Part shown: one piece after another, positions 1-8,119 of the stretch
How positions within the stretch are numbered: the stretch's first letter is position 1
How the letters are laid out: each line of letters opens with the position of its first letter
Source: Verrucosispora sioxanthis
Lineage (GTDB): Bacteria > Actinomycetota > Actinomycetes > Mycobacteriales > Micromonosporaceae
NCBI RefSeq assembly: GCF_010560025.1
Contig: NZ_SAIY01000007.1
Coordinates: 241,598-305,597 of the forward strand
DNA length: 64,000 bases
Direction: 5' to 3'
The notes under the pieces: generated by a model
Databases searched by the model: none
Told to the model about the DNA's origin: nothing
What the model saw: the letters and a program-made list of their open reading frames with translations, nothing else
Translations under genes and position numbers: made by a program

Positions 1-2176
1 AGAGGATCGCGTCGACCGAGGCCGGATCGTCCGGTGGCCGATCGTCAAGCACCGACTGGAGCGCCAGCAGGTCGGGCGGGTTGCCGTCCGCGTCGCGGAG
101 CAGCAGCCACCAGGGGTACTCCCAGTCGTCGTTGCGCTGGGACAACCCGATCCGGCGCGCGTCGGCGGCCCGGACCGCGTCGGCCGCCCACCGGTACTCC
201 TCCGCCCACTGCGGACGCCGGATGAACCGGCTCTCCCAGTCGGAGGTGGTGAAGACCGAACCCGCGCCGACCAGTCGGCGCGGAAAGCCGTACGACACCG
301 CCAACACCCCGGCCAGTGCGCAGGTGGCCAGCACCGTCACGGCGAGCCCGGCGGCGACCGGTCGCCGACCGCCGGTGCCCGCCGGATCACCGCCCCGGAC
401 GCCGGACGCGACCCGACCCGAGCGGCGGAAGAAGGCGTCGAGCCAGAGACCGGCCAGCGGCACCGAGGCCGCCAGCGCGTAGAGGATCAGCCGGTTCCCC
501 CACGGCTGCCACTTGATCATCGCGGTGTGCAGCACCACGGCGACGACCACCACCAGGGCGTACGCGCGCAGCGCCCCCGCCGCGCCCGGACTGACCCGGG
601 CCGGGCGGCGCAGCGCCGCCACCGCGCCGATCAGCGCCAGCGCACCGGCCAGCGGGAAGGCCACCCGGTCCTCGTCGGGATACCAGGACGCGACCGGAAA
701 GATTTCCCGGCCGAACGTGATCGCGCGGTCCTGCGGGTCGACCCCGATCAGCCCGGCCAGCCCGATGATCGCCTCGGCGGACACCTCGCGCAGCGGCGCC
801 AGCGGAGTGTCCAGCGCGGTGTGTCCGATCCGGAGCGCGTTCACCAGGACCGACGGTGGGTCGTGGCGTTCCATCGGCACCGACTCGCGCAGCCGCTCCG
901 GTCCCAACGGGTGGCCGAACTCGACGTACACCCGGCCCAGGAAGGGGCCGACCAGCGCGGCGGCGACCAGCAGGATCAGGACCGAGGCGCCGACGGTACG
1001 GGTGATCCCGGCGACCGGGGCCCGGCGGCGCGTGGTCGACCTGTCGAGGTACGCCAGGCGTAGCTGGCCCACTCCCCAGAGCACCAGCAGCGGACCGACC
1101 GCGAGCAGTCCGCTGGTCTTGGTGACCGCGGTCAGCCCGGTGGCCGCTCCGAGCGCGAGCAGGTCACCCAGGTGCGCACGTCGGCGCAGCCCGTCCAGCG
1201 CGAGCGTGCCGGCGCAGAGCACCCAGGCGGCGCAGACCAGATCGGTCTGGGTGCTGGTCGCCTGCAGGGTGACCATCGGCGTGGTGGCCAGCACGAACAC
1301 GGTGAGCAACTGCGCCCGCCGGCCACCACCGAGCTGCGCGGTCACCCGGGCGGCCGCGAGCAGGCAGACCAGGCCGGCGGCCCACTGCACCAGGTGGTGC
1401 AGCGCGTCACCACCGGTCAGCAGCCGCAGGTGCAACAGTAGGTATTCGGCGCCCGGCGGGATGGTGACCTGCCGGTGGATCGCGGTCGCCCAGAACGTCA
1501 GATCGCCCTGGGCCACCCACCGTTCCACCTTGGGCAGGTGGTACGTCTGCGAGTCGTAGTTGTTCGGCGCGGCCAGCAGGGCGATCAGCAGTTCGACCAG
1601 GACCAGCCCGGCGACCGTACCGGCGAGCAGCCGTTCCCCACGGCTCGCCGTACGCCAGAAACCGCTGGCGGCGCTGCGCCAGCCGCCGGTCGTGGCGGCA
1701 TCCGGCATGGTGTCCGGATGGGCCGGCGCCGGACGGTCCGGACCCACGGTGACCGTACCGACCGTCGCCGTGGCCCCCGACGCCTCGCCGGCATCCGCCG
1801 GCGGTCCCGCCACGCCGGACCGAGCAACGCCCGCCAGCGACGGGGGCGTGCGACCACCGGCGGTCACGGCGCCCGGGAGCCCGGCCGCGGCACGTTCGCG
1901 GATCCGGTTGTCGACCCGCCGTCGCCACACCGCCGCCAACGCCGCCACGATGAGGAAGCTCAGCCAGGTCAGCGCGAAGGCGGGCGCGGTGAGCAGCCGC
2001 AACGCACCGAGTACCTCCACGGTCGCCACCGCGAAGGTGCCGACGACAAGGGTCGCCCGGAGCACCGCGAGCCGTCGGGGTGCCACGACGCCCACGTGTC
2101 GTGGCCGTAGAGCCACGCCGAGTAGAACGAGCACGGCGACGGGAACCAGGACGAACGGGAAGCCGGCGGCCGACAT
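1..2176 (-). CDS. Polytopic membrane glycosyltransferase, GT-C/family 39-like (3' end outside window)
   Basis: An open frame starts at the ATG complementary to 2174-2176 and runs off the left edge with no stop, giving at least 725 residues. The N-terminus is hydrophobic, then comes a charged Pro/Ala/Thr-rich cytoplasmic stretch (about residues 95-165), then a series of membrane segments. Residues from about 185 contain NNYDSQTYHLPKVERW, the kind of luminal acidic loop found after the first helices of GT-C dolichol/polyprenyl-phosphate sugar transferases (ArnT/PMT type). The role would be transfer of a sugar from a lipid carrier at the outer face of the membrane. The family 2 glycosyltransferase on the other strand could supply such a carrier-linked sugar. 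The exact donor and acceptor cannot be read. The start is the first ATG after the divergent gap. Confidence 0.75.
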   Translation of the reverse strand, partial: MSAAGFPFVLVPVAVLVLLGVALRPRHVGVVAPRRLAVLRATLVVGTFAVATVEVLGALRLLTAPAFALTWLSFLIVAALAAVWRRRVDNRIRERAAAGLPGAVTAGGRTPPSLAGVARSGVAGPPADAGEASGATATVGTVTVGPDRPAPAHPDTMPDAATTGGWRSAASGFWRTASRGERLLAGTVAGLVLVELLIALLAAPNNYDSQTYHLPKVERWVAQGDLTFWATAIHRQVTIPPGAEYLLLHLRLLTGGDALHHLVQWAAGLVCLLAAARVTAQLGGGRRAQLLTVFVLATTPMVTLQATSTQTDLVCAAWVLCAGTLALDGLRRRAHLGDLLALGAATGLTAVTKTSGLLAVGPLLVLWGVGQLRLAYLDRSTTRRRAPVAGITRTVGASVLILLVAAALVGPFLGRVYVEFGHPLGPERLRESVPMERHDPPSVLVNALRIGHTALDTPLAPLREVSAEAIIGLAGLIGVDPQDRAITFGREIFPVASWYPDEDRVAFPLAGALALIGAVAALRRPARVSPGAAGALRAYALVVVVAVVLHTAMIKWQPWGNRLILYALAASVPLAGLWLDAFFRRSGRVASGVRGGDPAGTGGRRPVAAGLAVTVLATCALAGVLAVSYGFPRRLVGAGSVFTTSDWESRFIRRPQWAEEYRWAADAVRAADARRIGLSQRNDDWEYPWWLLLRDADGNPPDLLALQSVLDDRPPDDPASVDAIL

Positions 2177-2301
2177 GGCCGGAAGTAAACACCATCAGCC
2201 TGGATGCCTGAGCGTGGATCGCCGTCGGTGGTCGTCGCCACCTGGCTGACCTGCCGGGCTAGGCTATGGCCGACACATTGCCCGCCCTCGTGGAGATTCC
2301 C

Positions 2302-3006
2302 GTGAAGCTGTCGATCCTCATGCCGGTCTACAACGAGGAAGAACGCATCGCGGATGCCCTCAAGCAGGCGCTGGCGGTGGAGTATCCGTGCGAGATCGAG
2401 CTGCTGGTGGTCGACGACGGCAGCCGCGACGGCACCGGGGAGATCCTCGGGCGCGCCGACGATGCCCGGCTGCGGGTCATCACCCACCAGCGCAACGCGG
2501 GCAAGGGCGCGGCGATCCGTACGGCGGTGGCCAACGCCGACGGCGAGTACATGGTCATCCTCGACGCCGACCTGGAGTACGACCCACAGGACATCCCCAA
2601 GCTGCTGGCCCCGGTGCTGGACGGCCGGGCGACGGTGGTCTACGGCAACCGCACCTTCGGCAGCCACAGCGCTTACAGCTTCTGGTACGTGATGGGCAAC
2701 AAGGGCGTCACCATGGCGGCGAACGTGCTGTTCAACTCCTACATCGGCGACCTGGAGACCTGCTTCAAACTGATGCCGGTCGCGCTCTACCGCTCGCTCG
2801 ACGTGCGTTCCCGAGGGTTCGGCATGGAGGCCGAGGTGACCGGCAAGCTGCTGCGGCGCCGCATCCGACCGTACGAGGTGCCGATCAGCTACCGGGCCCG
2901 GGGACGCGAGGAAGGCAAGAAGATCACCTGGCGGGACGGCGTCGAGGCGCTCTGGATCCTCGGCCGCGAGCGCACGCGTCGCAATCGCGGCACCGCACCC
3001 CGCTGA
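2302..3006 (+). CDS. Family 2 glycosyltransferase (dolichyl-phosphate-mannose synthase-like)
   Basis: The protein has a GT-A fold: N-terminal SILMPVYNEEERI, nucleotide-binding VVDDGSRDGT, and the DXD motif in DADLEYDP. The C-terminal half (ETCFKLMP, GFGMEAEVTGKLLRR) matches polyprenyl-phosphate sugar synthases without membrane helices. It probably transfers a hexose from a nucleotide sugar to polyprenyl phosphate at the inner membrane face, which the neighbouring GT-C protein could use. An upstream ATG at 2266 is in frame, but the GTG at 2302 has GGAG six bases upstream and gives the family's usual short N-terminus (MKLSILMPVYN), so I chose it (234 residues). The gene is divergent from the membrane glycosyltransferase and convergent with the transketolase genes. 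Confidence 0.85.
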   Translation: MKLSILMPVYNEEERIADALKQALAVEYPCEIELLVVDDGSRDGTGEILGRADDARLRVITHQRNAGKGAAIRTAVANADGEYMVILDADLEYDPQDIPKLLAPVLDGRATVVYGNRTFGSHSAYSFWYVMGNKGVTMAANVLFNSYIGDLETCFKLMPVALYRSLDVRSRGFGMEAEVTGKLLRRRIRPYEVPISYRARGREEGKKITWRDGVEALWILGRERTRRNRGTAPR

Positions 3007-3043
3007 CCGTCCTGCCGGCCGCGCCACGAGTCGGGTGCGGGCC

Positions 3044-3090
3044 GCGGCATGTCGGGCCGTACGTCGTTCGTGCGGACCGCGACATGCCGC
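3044..3090. terminator. Inverted repeat between convergent genes
   Basis: An 11-bp perfect inverted repeat (GCGGCATGTCG at 3044-3054 and its complement at 3080-3090) lies between the stop of the glycosyltransferase (3006) and the stop of the transketolase C-terminal subunit (3105). Its position suggests a bidirectional terminator. There is no clear T-run on either side. Confidence 0.5.
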
Positions 3091-3104
3091 GAACCGGGCA
3101 GCGC

Positions 3105-3998
3105 TCAGACCAACGCCGGTGACAGGAAATCGGTGATCGAGCGGCGCAGCCCGGCCGCGTCGAGCCCGTGCCACCGGGCGTGGTCCGCTGCCGAACCGTA
3201 GCGGCGCAACTCCTCGCGACGAACCCCGAGCGCCGCAAGCCGGTGCGGTCGGTCGGCCAGCGCAGCCGAGACCAGCCGGGCCGAGGTGCCCGCCAGGTAC
3301 GGCTCGACCAGGATCACCGCACTGTCCACGAGCGCCCGTAGGCCGGCGGTGTCGAACGGGCGGGGTCGGTGGGTGTACGCCACGGTCACCGGCAGGTCCG
3401 CGGTCGCGTCGAGGGCCGCGTCCACCGTGGGACCGACCGCCACCAGCAGCGCCGCCCCCGGCCCGGCGTCCCGGAGCACCCGCAGGTCGCCCGCCTCCGG
3501 GTACGCCCGCGCATTGCTCTGCGTGGAGAGCCGCACGTATGCCGAGCCCTGGCCGCAGACCACGGCGCGCAGCAGCCCGGGTACCTCGTCCCGATGCCCG
3601 GGCACGTGCACCGTCCAGTCATGCAGGGTGTCGATCAGGGCGACGTCCGCCGGGCCGAGATGGGTGCGCCCCGCTGCCGCCCGGTCGTACGACGCCCCGA
3701 CGCTCACCAGCACCGCGCCGACCCCCTGATGGTCGAGATCCAGCTTGATCTGCTCGTACGCCCGCTCCACGAGGAACGGTGCGTAGCTGTGCACGATGGG
3801 GCGCAGCCCGGTCAGTGCCAGGCCGCCCGCCACCCCTACCATGAGCTGCTCCCGGATGCCGACGTTGACAACCCGGTCGGGGTGCCGGGTGGCGGCCGGA
3901 GCGAACGCCTCGGCGGAGATGTCGGCCAGCACGACGACGGTCCGTGGGTCGTCCAGGAACTCGGTCGTGGTGGCCACGAAGGTGTCCCGCACGATCAC
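3105..3998 (-). CDS. Transketolase C-terminal subunit (pyrimidine-binding and C-terminal domains)
   Basis: 297 residues covering the second half of a transketolase. VVNVGIREQLMVGVAGGLA contains the conserved catalytic Glu (REQ) that activates thiamine diphosphate, followed by the central domain and a C-terminal regulatory-type domain (VILVEPYLAGTSA). It would pair with the adjacent N-terminal subunit to form a two-subunit, TPP-dependent transketolase or a DXS-like enzyme moving ketol groups between sugar phosphates. Its first four bases overlap the end of the upstream subunit (3995-3998), so translation is probably coupled. Split transketolases are often found in specialised sugar pathways rather than the central pentose pathway. 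The nearby sugar transferases fit that, but the substrate is not readable. Confidence 0.85.
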   Translation of the reverse strand: MIVRDTFVATTTEFLDDPRTVVVLADISAEAFAPAATRHPDRVVNVGIREQLMVGVAGGLALTGLRPIVHSYAPFLVERAYEQIKLDLDHQGVGAVLVSVGASYDRAAAGRTHLGPADVALIDTLHDWTVHVPGHRDEVPGLLRAVVCGQGSAYVRLSTQSNARAYPEAGDLRVLRDAGPGAALLVAVGPTVDAALDATADLPVTVAYTHRPRPFDTAGLRALVDSAVILVEPYLAGTSARLVSAALADRPHRLAALGVRREELRRYGSAADHARWHGLDAAGLRRSITDFLSPALV

Positions 3999-4720
3999 TC
4001 ACCGTCCCCGACGAGCGCGACGACGACGTGCGGCCGGTGACCGTGGTGTCCGGTCAGTGCCGGGTGGAGGGCGTCCCGGTCCCGCCCGTCCACCGTCGCG
4101 GCGGTCCAGCCGTTGGCGGTGAACCGGGTGGCCAGTCCGCCCGGCCAGCCGTGGGTGGCGGAGAAGTTGTCGACCACGATCGCGGTCAGGTTGCCCAGCC
4201 CGACGGCTCCGGCGTACGCGATGGCCTCGTGATTCGAGCCCTCGTCCAGTTCGGCGTCGCCGAGCAGCACGTAGACCCGGGGAGCGAGCCGACCCTGGGC
4301 GCGTAGCCCGAGTGCGCTGCCGACACCCAGCCCCAGACCGTGCCCGAGCGAGCCGGAGCCGATCTCCACGCCGGGGATGAGCGTGCGGTCCGGGTGGTCG
4401 CCGAGCCGGCTCGACGGCCCGCCCTGGTCGTCGAGCCAGTCCGGCGGAATGAAGCCCTTCGCGGCGAGCAGGGCGTAGTAGCCGGCCACCGCGTGGCCCT
4501 TGGAGAGCAGAAAGCGGTCCCGGTCGGGGTCGTCGACGGTCGCCGGGGTGATCCGTAGCACCCGGTCGTAGAGCACCTGGAGCACGTCGAGGGTCGACAG
4601 GACGTTCGCACCGAACTTCCGACCGGCGCGAACGCGCTCCAGCAGCGGTGCGAACTGGTCGCGTCCGTCGATTGGCGCGGCGGCCTCGGCGACCCGGACC
4701 GTGGTGGCGGATGTGGTCAT
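3995..4720 (-). CDS. Transketolase N-terminal subunit (TPP-binding)
   Basis: 241 residues. The thiamine diphosphate/Mg motif reads LGDAELDEGSNHEA followed about 20 residues later by VVDNFSATHG, matching the GDG...N signature. LLSKGHAVAGYYALLA and GSLGHGLGLGVG are typical transketolase N-half blocks. The ATG at 4720 was chosen. An in-frame TTG at 4735 would add five residues but falls inside the palindromic operator of the divergent soxR-type gene. The gene overlaps the C-terminal subunit by 4 bp. The shared intergenic region suggests possible control by the SoxR-like regulator. Confidence 0.85.
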   Translation of the reverse strand: MTTSATTVRVAEAAAPIDGRDQFAPLLERVRAGRKFGANVLSTLDVLQVLYDRVLRITPATVDDPDRDRFLLSKGHAVAGYYALLAAKGFIPPDWLDDQGGPSSRLGDHPDRTLIPGVEIGSGSLGHGLGLGVGSALGLRAQGRLAPRVYVLLGDAELDEGSNHEAIAYAGAVGLGNLTAIVVDNFSATHGWPGGLATRFTANGWTAATVDGRDRDALHPALTGHHGHRPHVVVALVGDGE

Positions 4721-4734
4721 GCGGATAGCCTGCA

Positions 4735-4754
4735 AGTTGAAGCGGGGTTCAACT
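4735..4754. promoter_or_regulatory. SoxR/MerR-type operator palindrome
   Basis: A perfect 7-bp inverted repeat, AGTTGAA at 4735-4741 and TTCAACT at 4748-4754, with a GC-rich 6-bp spacer. It lies between the divergent transketolase genes and the soxR-like gene. The flanks (CCTGCAAGTTGAA and TTCAACTCAAGG) resemble the dyad of known SoxR boxes built on CCTCAAGTT/AACTTGAGG. It ends 12 bp before the soxR-like start codon, so it probably serves autoregulation and perhaps transketolase control. Confidence 0.6.
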
Positions 4755-4766
4755 CAAGGCGACGTG

Positions 4767-5204
4767 ATGCAGGAAGCATTGACCATCGGCCAACTCTCCG
4801 CCCGCAGTGGGGTGGCGCAGTCCGCGCTGCGCTACTACGAGCGGCTGGGGCTCATCCGGGCCGAGCGGACCAGCGGCAACCAGCGCCGCTACCACCGCAG
4901 CGAGCTGCGCCGGGTGGCGTTCATCCGGATCGCCCAGCAGGTCGGCATCTCACTTGAGGAGATCCGGGCCGCGCTCGACTCGCTGCCCGCCGCCCGTACC
5001 CCCACCGCCGAGGACTGGGCCAAGCTCTCCACCACCTGGCGGGCGAGACTGGACGAGAAGATCCGGCTGATGAGCCGGCTCCGCGACGACCTGGACGCCT
5101 GCATCGGCTGCGGCTGTCTCTCGCTGCGGCGCTGCACCCTCTACAACCCCGAGGACAACCTGGCCGGCGAGGGCCCCGGGGCCCGCCTCGTGCTGCCCGG
5201 CTAG
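4767..5204 (+). CDS. soxR: SoxR-type redox-sensing MerR regulator
   Basis: 145 residues. The N-terminal MerR winged helix-turn-helix (LTIGQLSARSGVAQSALRYY) is followed by a dimerisation coiled coil and a cysteine cluster C-x2-C-x-C-x5-C (residues 112, 115, 117, 123), which is the SoxR [2Fe-2S] ligand set. In actinomycetes SoxR responds to redox-cycling compounds such as endogenous quinone-type antibiotics and activates oxidoreductase and export genes. The quinone oxidoreductase just downstream on the other strand fits such a regulon. The ATG at 4767 was chosen: upstream in-frame codons run through the operator. The last codons (Leu-Pro-Gly, stop) resemble the unit of the tandem repeat that begins 8 bp later. 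Confidence 0.9.
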   Translation: MQEALTIGQLSARSGVAQSALRYYERLGLIRAERTSGNQRRYHRSELRRVAFIRIAQQVGISLEEIRAALDSLPAARTPTAEDWAKLSTTWRARLDEKIRLMSRLRDDLDACIGCGCLSLRRCTLYNPEDNLAGEGPGARLVLPG

Positions 5205-5211
5205 TCTCCTG

Positions 5212-5347
5212 CCCGGCTGCCCGGCTGCCCGGCTGCCCGGCTGCCCAGCTGCCCGGCTGCCCGGCTGCCCGGCTGCCCGGCTGCCCGGCTGCCCGGCTGC
5301 CCGGCTGCCCGGCTGCCCGGCTGCCCGGCTGCCCGGCTGCCCGGCTG
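5212..5347. repeat. 17-copy tandem repeat of the 8-bp unit CCCGGCTG
   Basis: 136 bp made of exactly 17 head-to-tail copies of CCCGGCTG. Only the fifth copy (5244-5251) differs (CCCAGCTG). It sits between the convergent soxR-like and quinone oxidoreductase genes. On the minus strand each unit gives GGG spaced by CAGCC, so the array holds 17 G-triplets with 5-base loops, a regular G-quadruplex-forming pattern. The near-perfect copies suggest recent slippage and copy-number variability. Confidence 0.95.
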
Positions 5348-5371
5348 CCGGTGTCCGGCACGTGACGAGGC

Positions 5372-6349
5372 TCAGCCGACGGTGAGCAGGACCTTGCCGA
5401 CGTGCTCGTTGGACTCGACGAGCCGATGCGCCTGCGCCGCCTCGGTGATCGGCAGTCGCCGGTCGATCACCGGCCGCACCCGGCCCGCCTCGACCAGCGG
5501 CCAGACCTGCTCGCGTACCCCGCGTACGATCGCGGCCTTCTGCCCCAGCGGCCGGGACCGCAGCGCGGTGGCCGCGACCGTGCCGCGCTTGGTCAGCAGC
5601 GCACCCAGATCCAACTCACCCTTGCGACCACCCTGCATGCCGATCACCACCAGCCGCCCGTCGGCGGCCAGGGCGGCGACGTTCCGGCCCAGGTAGGACG
5701 CGCCCATGATGTCCAGGACGACATCCGCGCCCCGGCCGTCGGTGGCTCGCCGGACCTCCTCGACGAAGTCCTGCTCCCGGTAGTCGACGAGCAGGTCGGC
5801 ACCCAGCTCGCGCAGCCGCTCGTGCTTGGCGGCCCGCGCGGTCGCCACCACCGTCGCGCCGAGCGCGGCACCGAGCTGGATCGCGAAAGTGCCGATGCCG
5901 CTGCCGCCGCCGTGCACCAGCAGCGTCTCGCCGGCAGCCAGGCGGGCCACCTGCACCACGTTCGACCAGACCGTGCACGCCACCTCCGGCAACGCGGCGG
6001 CGTCGACCAGGTCGACGCCGGCCGGCACCGGCAGCAGCTGCCCGGCCGGCACCGCCGCCCGTTCGGCGTACCCACCGCCGGCCAGCAGCGCGCAGACCTG
6101 GTCACCCACCCGCACGCCGGCCACGTCCGGACCGGTCGCGCTCACCACCCCCGAGCATTCCAACCCGGGGTACGCGGACGCGCCCGGCGGAGGCGGATAG
6201 TGCCCCTGCCGCTGCAACAGGTCGGCCCGGTTCACCGCGGTCGCCCGTACGTCCACGACCACCTCGCCCGGACCCGGTTGCGGATCGGGCACCTCGCACC
6301 AGGTCAGTACGTCGGGTCCGCCAGGCTCCGCAATGGTGATCGCTCGCAT
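5372..6349 (-). CDS. NAD(P)H:quinone oxidoreductase (zeta-crystallin/QOR family, MDR)
   Basis: 325 residues of a zinc-free medium-chain dehydrogenase/reductase. It has an N-terminal GroES-like domain (GPGEVVVDVRATAVNRADLLQRQG), the NADPH-binding loop LLVHGGGSGIGTFAIQLG, and a C-terminal segment ending HVGKVLLTVG. Members reduce quinones with NADPH in the cytoplasm. The gene converges on the SoxR-like regulator. Quinone reductases are common SoxR targets in actinomycetes, so a functional link is plausible, although no SoxR box is obvious upstream of this start. Its 3' end is next to the G-rich tandem repeat. Confidence 0.88.
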   Translation of the reverse strand: MRAITIAEPGGPDVLTWCEVPDPQPGPGEVVVDVRATAVNRADLLQRQGHYPPPPGASAYPGLECSGVVSATGPDVAGVRVGDQVCALLAGGGYAERAAVPAGQLLPVPAGVDLVDAAALPEVACTVWSNVVQVARLAAGETLLVHGGGSGIGTFAIQLGAALGATVVATARAAKHERLRELGADLLVDYREQDFVEEVRRATDGRGADVVLDIMGASYLGRNVAALAADGRLVVIGMQGGRKGELDLGALLTKRGTVAATALRSRPLGQKAAIVRGVREQVWPLVEAGRVRPVIDRRLPITEAAQAHRLVESNEHVGKVLLTVG

Positions 6350-6483
6350 GGCCCAGTCTTACCCCATCCCGCCTCCGGTCCACGTCCCTGGACCCGTCCG
6401 GGTTCGCCCGCGCACGGGGTGGCTCGGCGTCGCTGGTACCCGGGGCGTGGCAGACTAGGCACGGCCGCGCACGGCGTGGTCCG

Positions 6484-6570
6484 GGAGGGTTCGCCTAGTG
6501 GCCGATGGCGCTGGTCTTGAAAACCGGTAAGGCAGCGATGTCTTCGTGGGTTCGAATCCCACACCCTCCG
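6484..6570 (+). tRNA. tRNA-Ser (anticodon TGA)
   Basis: An 87-base class II tRNA. Acceptor arms GGAGGGT (6484-6490) and ACCCTCC (6563-6569) pair fully, a TGA anticodon sits in CTTGAAA, a long variable arm follows, and the T-loop TTCGAAT is intact. The CCA end is not encoded. Confidence 0.95.
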
Positions 6571-6615
6571 CCCACCTGCCCCGCGAGTGGGAGTCCCTTG
6601 CTCGGCCAGGACAGC

Positions 6616-7344
6616 TCAGACTGCCGTCAGCGCCGCCAGGGCGCGCTCCATCGTGGCGTTGAACTCCTCCGGCTTGAGCGGTAGCCGGGATTTGACGTCC
6701 CGGCTCCACTGGTCCGCGAGGACCTCGGCGGAGCCCGCCTCGACACCGTCGAGCGCCGCGTCCGCCAGGTCCGACGGTGCGATCTTGTCGACCGGCCAGC
6801 CCGCGGACATGTCGGTGTCGGCCAGGCCGAGGTGTACCGCCGTCACGAGGGTGCCCTGTTCGGCGAGTTCCAGGCGGACCCCGTTGGTCATGGCCCACGC
6901 GGCCGCCTTGGTCAGGTGGTAGGCGTTGGCGCCCCTGACCCCGAACCACGACATGGCGGAGAGGACGTTCACGATCGCGCCCCCGCCGTTGCGGGCGAGC
7001 GTCGGTGCGAACTCACGGATCATCCCGAGGTGACCGAGTACGTTCGTCTCCAGTTCGTGCCGGACCGCGGCCAGCGAACCGGTCACCAGGTCGGTGCCGG
7101 TCTGGATTCCCGCGTTGTTGACGAGCAGCGAGACGTCCGAAGCGGCTTCGGCGGCGGCGCGTACGGAGGCGGCGTCGGCGATGTCGAGCGGCAGCACCTC
7201 GACCCCGGGCAGATCGACGGTCTCGGGCCGGCGGGCTGTCGCGTAGACCTTGCGGGCGCCCCGTTCGAGCAGTCGCTTGGCGAAGGCGTGACCCAGGCCG
7301 CGATTGGCTCCGGTGACCAGGGCAACCGAGTTGTTGATATCCAT
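6616..7344 (-). CDS. Short-chain dehydrogenase/reductase (SDR family)
   Basis: 242 residues. It shows the classical SDR pattern: cofactor loop VTGANRGLGHAFA, NNAG at about residue 90, catalytic Ser in NVLSAMSWFG and the YHLTK (YxxxK) pair. It is a cytoplasmic NAD(P)-dependent oxidoreductase of unknown substrate. The ATG at 7344 places the cofactor motif at the normal distance from the N-terminus; longer in-frame starts add non-homologous residues. It is divergent from a MerR-family gene with a palindrome in the shared gap, so that regulator probably controls it. Confidence 0.85.
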   Translation of the reverse strand: MDINNSVALVTGANRGLGHAFAKRLLERGARKVYATARRPETVDLPGVEVLPLDIADAASVRAAAEAASDVSLLVNNAGIQTGTDLVTGSLAAVRHELETNVLGHLGMIREFAPTLARNGGGAIVNVLSAMSWFGVRGANAYHLTKAAAWAMTNGVRLELAEQGTLVTAVHLGLADTDMSAGWPVDKIAPSDLADAALDGVEAGSAEVLADQWSRDVKSRLPLKPEEFNATMERALAALTAV

Positions 7345-7367
7345 GCCGGCTACGCTAGAACCTGACG

Positions 7368-7377
7368 CTGACGTCAG
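7368..7377. promoter_or_regulatory. Palindromic candidate MerR operator
   Basis: The 10-bp perfect palindrome CTGACGTCAG lies in the 75-bp gap between the divergent SDR and MerR genes, with a second CTGACG half site directly upstream (7362-7367). MerR-family regulators bind such dyads between the -35 and -10 elements of the promoters they control. Confidence 0.45.
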
Positions 7378-7419
7378 AGGCAAGCTGCGGACTTCGGTGC
7401 CGGCGTGAGAGGAGTCACC

Positions 7420-7785
7420 ATGACCGCCCGGGAGCGACTGGTCCGCATCGGAGAGGTGGCGCGGGAGGCCGGTGTCTCGGTGCGCGCCGTCCGCTACTAC
7501 GAGCAGCAGGGGCTGCTCACCGCGGAGCGCAGCCCGTCCGGGCAGCGCCTATACCGGCAGGACGCGGTCACCCTGGTGCGCTTCTTCCAGCAGATGTACG
7601 CCGCCGGCCTGACCAGTCAGCGGATCGCGCAACTGCTGCCCTGCTGGAGTTCGGGGCACACCGACGCTGAGCAGCGAGCCATGCTGCGCGCCGAGCGCGA
7701 CCGCATCCAGGCCAAGGTCGACGACCTGCAGGCCGCCCTGGACCGCCTCGACGAGGTAATCGCGATCACCGACGCGCATCCTTAG
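7420..7785 (+). CDS. MerR-family transcriptional regulator
   Basis: 121 residues. The N-terminal winged HTH (RIGEVAREAGVSVRAVRYYEQQG) is of the standard MerR type, followed by the second HTH region and a C-terminal dimerisation coiled coil (RAERDRIQAKVDDLQAALDRLDEV). It has no cysteine cluster, so it senses an organic ligand or stress signal rather than redox through Fe-S. The ATG at 7420 has GGAG five bases upstream and was preferred over the GTG at 7405. It is divergent from the SDR gene, its likely target. Confidence 0.85.
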   Translation: MTARERLVRIGEVAREAGVSVRAVRYYEQQGLLTAERSPSGQRLYRQDAVTLVRFFQQMYAAGLTSQRIAQLLPCWSSGHTDAEQRAMLRAERDRIQAKVDDLQAALDRLDEVIAITDAHP

Positions 7786-7811
7786 GACTGGTCGACCGAG
7801 TGCCACCCGCC

Positions 7812-7970
7812 TCAGGTGCCCTCCGGGGGGCGTCTGCGCTGTTCCTCGCGGATCTTCTCGTCGGCGAGCCGGTCCAGTGCCCGGCGGCGTTCGTCGCTGA
7901 GGGCCGCCTCGTCGCGTCGGCGCACGGCAGCGATGACGGCGGTGATGAAGTCACGCCAGACCCCGGCCAA
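7812..7970 (-). CDS. Small helical protein, unknown function
   Basis: A 52-residue frame beginning at a TTG complementary to 7968-7970, with AAGGAG four bases upstream, and ending at 7812. It has a hydrophobic segment (WRDFITAVIAAV) and then a strongly charged helix rich in Arg, Glu and Asp (RRRDEAALSDERRRALDRL). The codon third positions are GC-rich like those of real genes here. I do not recognise a family. It may be part of a transcript with nothing else nearby. Confidence 0.45.
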   Translation of the reverse strand: MAGVWRDFITAVIAAVRRRDEAALSDERRRALDRLADEKIREEQRRRPPEGT

Positions 7971-8119
7971 GAGACTCCTTCGCTAGTTGTTGCAGGGTGA
8001 CAACCGCCGTGAGGCGCTCTCGGTTACGGCGGACTTGAGGCCGGTTCTGTCGAATGTCGGCGCGGCACAGGGTATGAAAGGGACGCAGAACACCACTTCC
8101 ACCGGAAGGACCTGTGTCG

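Noticed and set aside
5212..5347. Possible CRISPR array.
   Set aside because: The units are contiguous 8-bp repeats without spacers, and no cas genes are present anywhere in the window.
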